Assembly (NCBI GenBank): GCA_963763135.1
Contig: CAVXNJ010000012.1
Location: forward strand, 248,001 to 312,000
DNA length: 64,000 bases
DNA from: JANMZO01 sp963763135
GTDB lineage: Bacteria > Actinomycetota > Acidimicrobiia > Acidimicrobiales > JANYDT01
Reading direction: 5' to 3'
Made by a program: the position numbers and the translations under genes. This document shows, one piece after another, positions 56,616-63,618 of this stretch. Within the stretch, counting starts at the first letter, position 1, and each line of letters begins with the position of its first letter. The notes below the pieces were generated by a model that was not told the origin of the DNA, did no database searches, and was given only the letters and a program-made list of their open reading frames with translations.

Positions 56616-57038
56616 TCAGAGCGTTAGGGGCCGCGACGAGTCGAAGACGATGGGCTCGTCGAGCACCGCGTGCAGCCAGAGGCGGTATCGGCTGATCCGG
56701 CCTTCGACGAGTTCGAAGAAGCTGAACACGGTCCCGGAGATCGCAGCGCCGGTCGGGTTCCGACCGAGCCATGGCTTCACGTGATCGCCCGAGAATGACC
56801 ACCACGCCATGACCTCATCGTCGCCAGCCACAATCCGGTCGACCGAGAGTTGCAGGCCGCCGAGCGCACGCCGGAAGCCCTTCACATGCGCAACGAGACC
56901 GTCTCGCCCGGCAGGACCGCCGAACGCCAAGTTCGCCTCGTCGACCATATCCGGCAAGGCCAACTGCTCGAGCAGCTCGAGCCGGCCGTTGCCCACGACC
57001 TCCAACAGGTACGTCGTCATCAACTCGGTCGGTGACAT
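56616..57038 (-). CDS. SnoaL-like ester cyclase family protein
   Basis: 140 residues from ATG 57038 (GTG 57044 also possible). NTF2-like fold: LMTTYLLEVVGNGRLELLEQ, VAHVKGFRRALGGLQLSVDR, EVMAWWSFSGDHVKPWLG and ISGTVFSFFELVEGRISRY. Matches the SnoaL-like polyketide cyclase superfamily, in which most bacterial members have unknown ligands. Last gene left of the tRNA-derived element. Confidence 0.85.
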   Translation of the reverse strand: MSPTELMTTYLLEVVGNGRLELLEQLALPDMVDEANLAFGGPAGRDGLVAHVKGFRRALGGLQLSVDRIVAGDDEVMAWWSFSGDHVKPWLGRNPTGAAISGTVFSFFELVEGRISRYRLWLHAVLDEPIVFDSSRPLTL

Positions 57039-57125
57039 GCCCACGAACTTCGACGATACCCCTCAAACAAGACACAGGAGAGTTCGCCGGCGACCGCTCC
57101 GGCTGGGCATGATTTTACGGAAAGA

Positions 57126-57157
57126 GTGTCGCCCAGCGACACAAATTCCGCACAAAC
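57126..57157. repeat. dispersed hairpin repeat, copy C
   Basis: GTGTCGCCCAGCGACAC hairpin followed by AAATTCCGCACAAAC. It lies 17 bp left of the tRNA-derived attL repeat, so it was probably just downstream of the tRNA gene before the element integrated. Confidence 0.6.
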
Positions 57158-57173
57158 CCGCCAGCTTCGTACC

Positions 57174-57230
57174 GGGTGCCCGGGACGGGACTCGAACCCG
57201 TACGACCGTTTAAAGTCCGAGGGGTTTAAG
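57174..57230. repeat. attL: 57-bp copy of tRNA-Leu 3' half
   Basis: Identical over 57 bp to 62913-62969. It covers the tRNA-Leu(UAA) sequence from the anticodon loop to just past the 3' end, the usual target of tyrosine integrases. The tRNA 5' half is absent here. Confidence 0.88.
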
Positions 57231-57347
57231 TTCGGCAAAGACCGTCCGGACCATGCGGCGCCTCCCGTCGACAGCGCCGTGACCTGGACTTTTGTGGCGT
57301 TGAGCGTCCGGGCTGCACGTCGACTCCGTCGGATATCGGCGGGTCCC

Positions 57348-57365
57348 GTTAGCAAACGGTTAGCA
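57348..57365. promoter_or_regulatory. candidate integrase arm site, left
   Basis: GTTAGCAAACGGTTAGCA, a direct repeat of GTTAGCA, is identical and in the same orientation to 62838-62855 at the other end of the element. It lies 117 bp inside attL. Arm-type binding is inferred from placement. Confidence 0.6.
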
Positions 57366-57378
57366 GAGAACGGCCCGG

Positions 57379-57813
57379 CTACGTCGATCGGCCGTTCACG
57401 AGCACTGTTGTGGTGGTGGCATCGATGGTCGTCGGGAAACGATCGAACCATCCGCGCTGGCCAAGTAAGACAGCGAAGGGCATGCGCCAGTTAGATCGAG
57501 CACCGAGATGGAGGTTCCAGATGACAGGTTCGGCCTCGATGTCGGGTGGCGGACGAAGGGCCAATTGAACAGGGAACACTTGTACAGTTCCGAAGCCCGA
57601 TCCGAGTCCCAGCGGAACCTCGTACAGAGGCGTTGTATCCGCCAGATTGACTCCGAGCCATTTGAACAGTTGGGCATCCGCCACAGAAATCGGCGAACCG
57701 GAATCGACTACAGCAATGAGATCTTCGCTGAACGATCCAAACTCCAGCGGAACTGTCGGTCGCCGAACGGGAGTCCCATCCGGCAGCGCCGGATCACCCA
57801 GATCTCGGTGGTT
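57379..57813 (-). pseudogene. retropepsin-like aspartyl protease, start blocked by an in-frame TAA
   Basis: About 144 codons of a single-domain aspartyl protease: AVVDSGSPISVAD (catalytic DSG near residue 36) and a C-terminal LLGQRGWFDRF. The frame would start at a GTG overlapping the DUF5678 stop (TAGTG), but a TAA (57814-57816) cuts it after five codons. No ATG/GTG follows before the catalytic Asp, except GTG 57684 after it. Either a CTG start is used or the gene is dead. DUF5678 and aspartyl-protease genes occur as pairs elsewhere, to my knowledge. Confidence 0.6.
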
Positions 57814-57830
57814 TTATGACCAGGCCCGCA

Positions 57831-58016
57831 CTACCGAAGACCGACGAACAACGGCTCGCCCTGCGCCGGGACACGCTGAATCGATGCCTTGCTATCGGGG
57901 AGAAGCTGAAGCGCCGTGAGCAACGTATCAAGGTCATCAGCATCGGCAATCAACCTGCCATCGTCCTGGATTGCCACCCATCGGTTTTGATAGCGGTGCA
58001 AAACGTTCTCGTCCAC
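57831..58016 (-). CDS. DUF5678-like small protein
   Basis: 61 residues from GTG 58016. RYQNRWVAIQDDGRLIADAD followed by a Leu-rich helix (LDTLLTALQLL) matches the short DUF5678 pattern (a Trp-Val-Ala strand, an Asp/Gly turn, then helix). It directly precedes the retropepsin-like frame. A toxin-antitoxin or substrate-protease relation is only speculation. Confidence 0.65.
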   Translation of the reverse strand: MDENVLHRYQNRWVAIQDDGRLIADADDLDTLLTALQLLPDSKASIQRVPAQGEPLFVGLR

Positions 58017-58200
58017 AGCCTCAGTATCCCATACCGCCGTGGGTCAAATCAGGGGCTGTGCCGATACGCAAGTCTCGCTAGTCGGAGTGGTTTTCGAATC
58101 TGCATCCAAACATCAAATTGCCAGACTTGGGAAATGGGCGACCGATTCGACGCTGAGGCTCCCCCGGCACCGCCGAACCTTTCTCCACGGAGAGCAACGC

Positions 58201-58533
58201 ATGACCGATTCAGATGACGAGGTCTTCGAAGCCGAGATGGCCAGGGAGCTTCGAACGATTCCCGTGCTGACGCGCAACGAGGAGGATGAGCTCGTGCGAG
58301 TAGCTACCTCCAACAGTGCCGAAGCCGAGCAAGCGTTACGCAAACTAGAACGCGCCTCAATCCGCCTAGTCCTCTCGATCGCCCGCAATGAGATGAACGG
58401 TCGGCCGCTGAGGCATTGTTACGAGCTCGGTCGACGAGGCTGGACCGAGGCACTCAAACAATTCGATCAGAAGTCAGGCTTCAAATTCTCGACCTTCGCA
58501 ACGTGGTACATCCGAAAGTCCATGCAAGCGTAA
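58201..58533 (+). CDS. stand-alone sigma-70 region 1.2/2 protein
   Basis: 110 residues from ATG 58201. After an acidic start (MTDSDDEVFEAEMARELRTI), PVLTRNEEDELVRVA fits region 1.2, and ASIRLVLSIARNEM...ALKQFDQKSGFKFSTFATWYIRKSM (quoted in part) is sigma region 2.1-2.4. It stops right there: regions 3 and 4, which bind the -35 element, are missing and not found downstream. It might bind core RNA polymerase as a decoy or cofactor, or be a truncated phage or chromosomal sigma gene. Confidence 0.75.
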   Translation: MTDSDDEVFEAEMARELRTIPVLTRNEEDELVRVATSNSAEAEQALRKLERASIRLVLSIARNEMNGRPLRHCYELGRRGWTEALKQFDQKSGFKFSTFATWYIRKSMQA

Positions 58534-58800
58534 GACCACAACGAGCAACAACCCCCTTCAGATTTTGATATGCACACTGACTATCTCTGATCAACCAATC
58601 TGCGCAACCTGACAGTGGTTACGTAGCTGATCCTCATCCGTGGACCGGCATCGACTGAGTGTCGCTATTGGCTCAATCAACAGGTCCCCAGCGGATTGTT
58701 TCGAGTGACTCGTCGTGCGACAACTCATCAATTCGAAGCGAACATCAACTTGTACCCGTCGACGACCCACTGCAGGCCTGTGATGCTTGAGCCGAGGTCT
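58534..58800. other. no gene recognised
   Basis: Lower-GC stretch after the sigma-like gene. I see no coding signal, repeat or strong promoter; its right end grades into the MmyB-like debris. Confidence 0.4.
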
Positions 58801-59110
58801 TTCCGAGTCGCGGGCAGGGCGCGTCGGAACAGGTTCTCGACGTGATCGCCCGCGCCCCGTTGCTCGACGACGCCGAACGAGCGCACCTCGCCCACCTCGC
58901 CGAGTCGCCCAACGGCGGCACCCAGCTCAACCGACGAGCCACGCGCGTCGGCGCCGAAGAACCGCCCGGCCGTCGCTGCAATGGATGCTCGGCGCCGCCG
59001 TCGCCGGGCCCGCGTTCATCCGCAACGGACGGATGGAGGTCCCCGCCACCAACCGCCTCGCCCGTGCCTTCTACGTTGACGTATACAGAGACCATCGGCG
59101 CCCGAACTCG
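58800..59110 (+). pseudogene. XRE/MmyB-type regulator fragment
   Basis: Pieces in two frames: SEQVLDVIARAPLLDDAERAHLAHLAE (quoted in part), the end of the helix-turn-helix region, then PSLQWMLGA...GPAFIRNGRMEVPATNRLARAFY, the start of the MmyB-like ligand domain. The N-terminal HTH, the rest of the ligand domain and a single frame are missing. These fragments match the usual actinomycete XRE-MmyB regulator order. Confidence 0.6.
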
Positions 59111-59164
59111 TTATCGACGATTACACCGATCGAAGCAACGCACCACGCACGTGGTGGTCAGCCC

Positions 59165-59350
59165 AAGACAGCACCTAGCCGGGCGATCCGGCCAAACTCG
59201 CCGGCCTTTCTCACCATTGCCGCAGAGGTTCCACCACCACGACGCTTCATCGCCGGAGCAGATGTGATCGCCCTCGTGAACCGAAAAATCGAGGACCTCG
59301 AGCACGACGTGGAGTCACATACACGCTGTCTGAGTCCCTCACCTTCGACC
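59165..59350 (+). pseudogene. SDR C-terminal fragment
   Basis: DPAKLAG in one frame, then TIAAEVPPPRRFIAGADVIA and NRKIEDLEHDVESH in another, then LSESLTFD in a third. This is the C-terminal pattern of an SDR (DPAKLA...PPxRFxAGADAxA). XRE-MmyB regulators often neighbour such SDR genes, so this and the previous fragment were probably one locus. Confidence 0.5.
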
Positions 59351-59547
59351 GACAACATTCTCCGCTTCCGGCCGGTTGTCCACCTACGACAACGAGGTCG
59401 ACCGAATTGTTTTGCACCATACGCGGACCGGCCACCATCAACTTTTCCGTATCTATCCGTGCGCGCACGGGTGCGCGCCGATCGTGCATGTCCTTGGATG
59501 TACTGCGGGAGCGAACCTCTCGCGTCCACTGAACAAGGAGCACATCT

Positions 59548-60363
59548 ATGCAAAGGCTCATCCGGTCACTAGCTTTCGCAAACTGTTTGATCGTCTTCGC
59601 CGCCATCAGCACCATTGCGGCGTCTTCTCAGCCCGCCGCCGCTGCTGCGGCGCCCGTGACAATCGCATCGTTCGTGGGCAAGCTGCCCGGGACCGACGCC
59701 TACATTAGTGTCGTGAGCCGCGGGAGCACGGTCGAGGCGTACCTCTGCGACAGCAAAGGCATCGCTGTCTGGCTCAAGGGGAAGCAGCGAGGGAACGCGT
59801 TCTCGGCCGCCAACGCTTCGAACGACGTAACCCTGAGCGCGACCGCACGCGCGTCGGCGCTGCAGGGATCGGTCACGCTGAACGGGTCGCGCATTACCTT
59901 CTCCCTTGCCCGGGCGGCGTCGCCCGCAGGCCTCTACGAAACCTTCGTAGCGGCGACACCGACCCGCGACGTCCTCCGGGTGGGTTGGGTCGTGCTGGCG
60001 GACGGCTCGCAGCGCGGCGCCGGGAAGGTCGGCACGACCATAGTGCCGGTTGCGGCGCTGGATCCGATCGCACTGGCCGTCGACGTGGAGGGGAACGGCA
60101 CCCTCGTGCCGATCGTCTCGATGGGCTCGGAGCCAGTCGCGTTCAAGACCAGCAAGAAGACGAAGCAGAACACACCTCAGAAGATTTGTGCCGACCTTCT
60201 GAGCTTCTACAACAGCGCGATCAAAGAGGCGACCAACCCCGGCAATGCAAACAGCGTGCGGGTCGAAGCGATCGGCAGAGCGGAGATCATGCTTAATGCA
60301 GGCAAGGAGGCGGGCTGCGCATGGGCCGGCGGCGGCACGGTCGGAACGGGCGAGGCCACTTGA
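59548..60363 (+). CDS. secreted protein, paralogue of the lipoprotein at 23.2 kb
   Basis: 271 residues from ATG 59548, eleven bases after AAGGAG. Signal peptide: basic start, LAFANCLIVFAAISTIAASS, cleavage near AAAAA (about residue 36). The domain GTDAYISVVSRGSTVEAYL, CDSKGIAVWLKG, PAGLYETF and RVGWVVLADGSQRGA matches the 23.2-kb lipoprotein. About 90 further residues with two Cys (KICADLLSF...EAGCAWAGGG) are not in the lipoprotein. It lacks a lipobox, so it is released or wall-associated. It is the only intact, well-formed cargo gene besides the small ones. Confidence 0.8.
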   Translation: MQRLIRSLAFANCLIVFAAISTIAASSQPAAAAAAPVTIASFVGKLPGTDAYISVVSRGSTVEAYLCDSKGIAVWLKGKQRGNAFSAANASNDVTLSATARASALQGSVTLNGSRITFSLARAASPAGLYETFVAATPTRDVLRVGWVVLADGSQRGAGKVGTTIVPVAALDPIALAVDVEGNGTLVPIVSMGSEPVAFKTSKKTKQNTPQKICADLLSFYNSAIKEATNPGNANSVRVEAIGRAEIMLNAGKEAGCAWAGGGTVGTGEAT

Positions 60364-61154
60364 TCGCAGAGCGCTGCCCCGCATAACCCCGCCCGGGCAG
60401 CCCCGTTGGACCGAGCAGGCCATTCTGCGACGGTACTCGATGGCATCAGGGTTTGCGACCCCAGTCACGCGCGATTGCGGCCTGACCACGCACCACCTCG
60501 CTGGTCGGTGCGTCGACATCGACGACTGCAGCCCTCAACGCACGCGCTCTGCCGTCTCTGCGTCAACCGGCATCTCTCCACTGACAGGCCCGAGATGCCC
60601 CAGTACGGCGGCCAATATCTCGACCGACGCCACCAAGCGATTCATCACCACGGGCAGGACCGATGCGGATCATTCTCATGCAACACCCCAGAGGAGCGTT
60701 CAGACGCAATCAGCAACGTCGCAGTGAAGTAGTCGACCGTTGGGTCGGCCAGCTCCTCACCGAACAGTCGCAGTCCCTCGCGAAGCCCGCCCATGCCGTA
60801 ATGGTTCGAAGATGCAGAACCTCGTCGCGAATCGGTAGTGTCTCGGTCGAGCGGACGCTTCTTCGATTCCGGATGCTTCCTACGCGCCTCCGAGCACAGC
60901 AATCGATCGGGTCGAAAGCCTCTGACTGAGTTGTAGTTAACAGCTCTTGCTCACAGCCCGACGTGCCTCAAGGTCGTTCGTCCTCGCTGCGCTGTGGACG
61001 CTCCACCTTGACCCCCGCCCGCCTGCTCGCTGAAGAGCCAACCAAGGCCTTTCAGGCCCCGATCCTTCCCACATTGGTATACGCCAATCCCCAAGAATCC
61101 AACGACACATTGGCAGGTAGCTATGCCACCTGCGAATCGTCCGATTCGTCCGCC
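60364..61154. other. largely non-coding stretch with two doubtful small frames
   Basis: Nothing here matches a family I know. On the minus strand, frames 60645-60794 (49 codons, GGLREGLRLFGEELADP...) and 60535-60645 (36 codons, MNRLVASVEILAAVLGHLG) overlap as TGATG and have plausible composition, but neither has a clear ribosome site. They may be remnants of one gene. The rest looks decayed. Confidence 0.35.
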
Positions 61155-61175
61155 CAAGAATTCTTGGAATTCTTG
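61155..61175. promoter_or_regulatory. palindrome and tandem 9-bp repeat upstream of excisionase-like gene
   Basis: CAAGAATTCTTG (61155-61166) is a perfect palindrome. GAATTCTTG occurs twice in tandem (61158-61166, 61167-61175). It lies 38 bp before the gene start, consistent with an operator or Xis-binding site. Confidence 0.5.
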
Positions 61176-61212
61176 TGTCGCATCTCGCAACTCGGCACTG
61201 AATACACCTGGT

Positions 61213-61467
61213 ATGAACACTTACCAACTGACCCTCGACGACATTCCACCGAGCAAACCCGAAGGGCCGACCTACGACGAGATCCAGCAGTCGACGTTCG
61301 GCCCGGAAGGGCCGGCGACGATCTCCGTAACCAAAGCGGCCAAACTCCTCGGCATTTCACGGACGACCGCATACGAAGCGGTCCGAGACGGATCACTCCC
61401 GGCCATTCGGGTCCGTCGTCGCATCGTCATCCCAATGGCTTGGCTCGTTGATCTGCTGAACGGCTGA
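61213..61467 (+). CDS. excisionase-like helix-turn-helix protein
   Basis: 84 residues from ATG 61213. After an acidic leader, ATISVTKAAKLLGISRTTAY, EAVRDGSLPAIRVRRR and IVIPMAWLVDLL form a MerR-like winged helix of the excisionase (DNA-binding) family. In tRNA-borne elements such proteins act as recombination directionality factors or integrase regulators. It faces the integrase gene convergently. The gene looks intact although the integrase is broken. Confidence 0.8.
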   Translation: MNTYQLTLDDIPPSKPEGPTYDEIQQSTFGPEGPATISVTKAAKLLGISRTTAYEAVRDGSLPAIRVRRRIVIPMAWLVDLLNG

Positions 61468-61501
61468 ACTCCTGGCCATTAGAGCGGTCGAAGCGAAACG
61501 G

Positions 61502-61801
61502 TCACTCCGATTGTGGGCTGTCGCATACGACGTTCAACGTCACTTTGGCACCATCCGGCAGATCTCTGGTCTGGCGAAAGATGGAGGCCTTGAACCTCAT
61601 CGCCGTCGCAGCATTTGCTGCGTGGAGATTCGACACATGGAACTCGCCACCGAGAAAGAACGGTTGGGTGGGCGCGAGTCGTTCGCCAGCTAACAATGGA
61701 CGGTTCTTCTTCTGCCACTCGCTCGCAAGCGGCCATCCAGTCAGAAACTCGAAGTCATCGAGGATGATCCCTGCCAATCCTCCAGGGATTCGGCCAAACC
61801 C
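61502..61801 (-). pseudogene. Tdi1-like/GAD-type protein, C-terminal fragment
   Basis: The frame reads GFGRIPGGLAGIILDDFEF, EWQKKNRPLLAGERLAPTQP, FFLGGEFHVSNLHAANAA and RQTRDLPDGAKVTLNVV. This resembles the C-terminal part of T6SS-immunity Tdi1-like (GAD-related) proteins, though the family name is tentative. Its 5' part is missing; the join with the integrase gene is at about 61802. A TTG at 61777 is the only possible internal start. Confidence 0.45.
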
Positions 61802-62821
61802 TCTTCGGGTGGACGCCGGCCTTCAGCGCAACGGTTGCATACGAGTGTCTGAGGTCATGCAAGCGGATATGGGGCAACCCGGCTTGGCTCGCAACGCGAC
61901 CGAATTCACGCGAAACCCAGTCGGGATGCAACGGCGCGCCTCCTTCGTCGGTGAAGACCAACTCGTGCGAATTCGCCCAACCCGGGCCCGCCGCCAATTG
62001 CTCAGCGCGCTGACGAACACGATGGAGTCGCAACGCCTCCAAGGTTCCACGGTCGAGCGAAATCCGTCGGCGACTCTTCGCCGTCTTCGGCTCCGAGAAC
62101 ACGGGCTCGTACAAGACCGTCGTGAGAGACGACACGATCGAGATCGATCCGTCGTCGAAGTCGACATTCCGCCAGCGAAGACCGAGCGCCTCACCGCGCC
62201 GCATACCCGTCGTCGCCAACAGCATCCACATGGCACCGAGCCGATCGCTCGACATGAACGAAAGGAACCCGCCAAGTTGGTCGGATGTCCACGTTTGCTG
62301 CTCCACTCGCGACAACGCCGGCGGCCTCGCAACAGCTGCGGGGTTTCGTGACAACAAACCCAACCGCTCGGCATCGGCGAGCGCTCGACGAAGCACGGCA
62401 TGAACGTTTCGAACGGTCTTGGCGGACAACGCTGCGCCTTTGCGTCCGCCGCCAGCAAGTAAGCGCGCGATACAGACTCTCGACATCAAATGGTGTAAGC
62501 GACTGGAGCGGGCGCGCTCCGATCGCGGCGTTGATGCGTCCAACGGCAATCACGTAACTCGCGTGCGTCGTGGCCCGGAGATTCGGCCGCTGCGCCTCAA
62601 CCCACTCGTCGAGGAAGGCGGCGACCGACTTCCGCGAGGCACCTACGTGCCTGCCCTCGTCGGAAGCTACGGATGCAGCCCGCATGGCGACCTCCGCCTC
62701 CTTCTTGGTACGAAAGCCGCCCTTCCACTGTTGCCGACGTTTTCCCGTCGCAGGGATCGCGAGCCAACTCGATCACATAGGACCAGGTGGACCCCCGCTT
62801 CACTACCGATCCCGACGCCAT
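61755..62821 (-). pseudogene. tyrosine integrase, frameshifted and truncated
   Basis: Starts MASGSVVKRGSTWSYVIELA (beta-strand arm-binding domain). A shift near 62755 leads to TGKRRQQWKGGFRTKKEAE, then the core-binding SAM-like domain (FLDEWVEAQRPNLRATTHAS). A second shift near 62478 (one extra C) leads to the catalytic domain: TTGMRRGEALGLRW (first Arg) and LHDLRHSYATVALKAGVHPK (HxxR). Homology ends at 61803, so the second His and the nucleophilic Tyr are lost. Next to the tRNA and arm site as expected of the element's own integrase. Confidence 0.85.
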
Positions 62822-62837
62822 CGGTGCGGACTATTCC

Positions 62838-62855
62838 GTTAGCAAACGGTTAGCA
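62838..62855. promoter_or_regulatory. candidate integrase arm site, right
   Basis: Identical 18 bp (GTTAGCAAACGGTTAGCA) to 57348-57365, located 57 bp inside attR and just upstream of the integrase start. Confidence 0.6.
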
Positions 62856-62912
62856 AGCGGCGATTCGGACCAGGCGGACAGGACGGACGAATTCAGGTTT
62901 TCCCAGCTCAGA

Positions 62913-62969
62913 GGGTGCCCGGGACGGGACTCGAACCCGTACGACCGTTTAAAGTCCGAGGGGTTTAAG
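62913..62969. repeat. attR: 57-bp repeat within intact tRNA-Leu
   Basis: Perfect copy of 57174-57230. Here it is continuous with the tRNA 5' half, so the gene is whole. The identity ends one base into the anticodon-stem side. Confidence 0.88.
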
Positions 62970-63000
62970 CCCTCTGCGTCTGCCATTTCGCCACCCGGGC
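62916..63000 (-). tRNA. tRNA-Leu (anticodon UAA)
   Basis: 85 nt on the minus strand. Acceptor arms GCCCGGG and CCCGGGC pair. The anticodon loop CUUAAAC between GAGGG and CCCUC gives UAA, reading UUA codons. The variable arm is long, as in tRNA-Leu, and the T loop is GUUCGAGUCC. The discriminator is A, and CCA is not encoded (CCC follows). Confidence 0.93.
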
Positions 63001-63019
63001 GGGTGAAGGGACAATCAGC

Positions 63020-63433
63020 CTATGCGGTTGGGTCCTCACTTCGTTTCGATCTCTGGAATTTCGCAGTCTTCGTCACAACCCATACCCAGAAGCTCGCGAG
63101 GTCAGCAACTGCGGCGCGCGCTGCTTCGGGATAGACGAAGGCCGTTGGGTTGGCTGCGATTTCGGGTTCCTCGAACTTCGGCTCCAGACACTCTTCGACC
63201 GTGAGCCCAGCGCTTCGAAACGCTGCGAACCACGTCGACGCCAAATGGTAGTGATTGCGCACCCATTTCATTGGCTGACCCGGGACGATGCCGCCGTAGA
63301 ACGCCTGTCCGCCGGCGATGGCGCCCATCGGGTGCGGGTCAGTCACAACCAAGGTTCCTCCGACGCGAAGAACACGCGACAACTCACGAATCGCAGGGCC
63401 CGGGTCCTCCAAGTGGCAGAGCGCAAGCGACAC
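63020..63433 (-). pseudogene. SAM-dependent methyltransferase, C-terminal part only
   Basis: About 137 codons. VSLALCHLEDPGPAIRELSR, VLRVGGTLVVTDPHP (motifs post-II/III of class I methyltransferases) and a normal-looking C-terminus. The SAM-binding motif I half is missing: upstream sequence in this frame shows no homology. Its 5' side adjoins the hairpin and repeat region, where the break probably occurred. Confidence 0.65.
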
Positions 63434-63618
63434 GATGGATCGCCTACGCAGTTAGGCCAAGGCAGGGGTGCCCTGGAAACGTTGTCGAAATCCCGCCGGT
63501 TTGTCGGTTTCGTGACGTCGCAAAACCGACAACGAGACACAGAATCGACAACCGTGAGCGTCACCATTGAGATCCGCGGCCCCGGCGAGGCTCGAGAGGC
63601 GAAGCGGTTGCGCAGACA
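63434..63618. other. non-coding junction between methyltransferase fragment and repeat array
   Basis: Contains the hairpin at 63501-63532 and, from about 63576, a shortened partial copy of the 126-bp repeat. No gene is recognised. Confidence 0.45.
63501..63532. repeat. inverted repeat next to broken methyltransferase
   Basis: TTGTCGGTTT (63501-63510) and AAACCGACAA (63523-63532) are perfect inverted arms around a 12-nt loop holding TGACGTCG. May be a terminator, REP-like element or protein site. Confidence 0.5.

Larger units (their letters stand above)
57174..62969. mobile_element. decayed integrative element in tRNA-Leu(UAA)
   Basis: About 5.74 kb bounded by the 57-bp att repeats, with integrase and excisionase-like genes at the tRNA end, and identical 18-bp candidate arm sites inside both ends. 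Cargo: DUF5678 and retropepsin-like genes, a sigma region-2 protein, a secreted protein, and gene debris. The integrase has two frameshifts and lacks its catalytic Tyr end, so self-excision is unlikely. The intact tRNA is restored at the right end. Confidence 0.85.

Noticed and set aside
57174..57230. A second tRNA-Leu gene
   Set aside because: Only the 3' half is present and the 5' half is replaced by unrelated sequence, so it is an att site and not a gene.
60951..61220. 89-codon minus-strand frame upstream of the excisionase-like gene
   Set aside because: Crosses the excisionase-like gene's promoter palindrome and has no convincing composition or homology.
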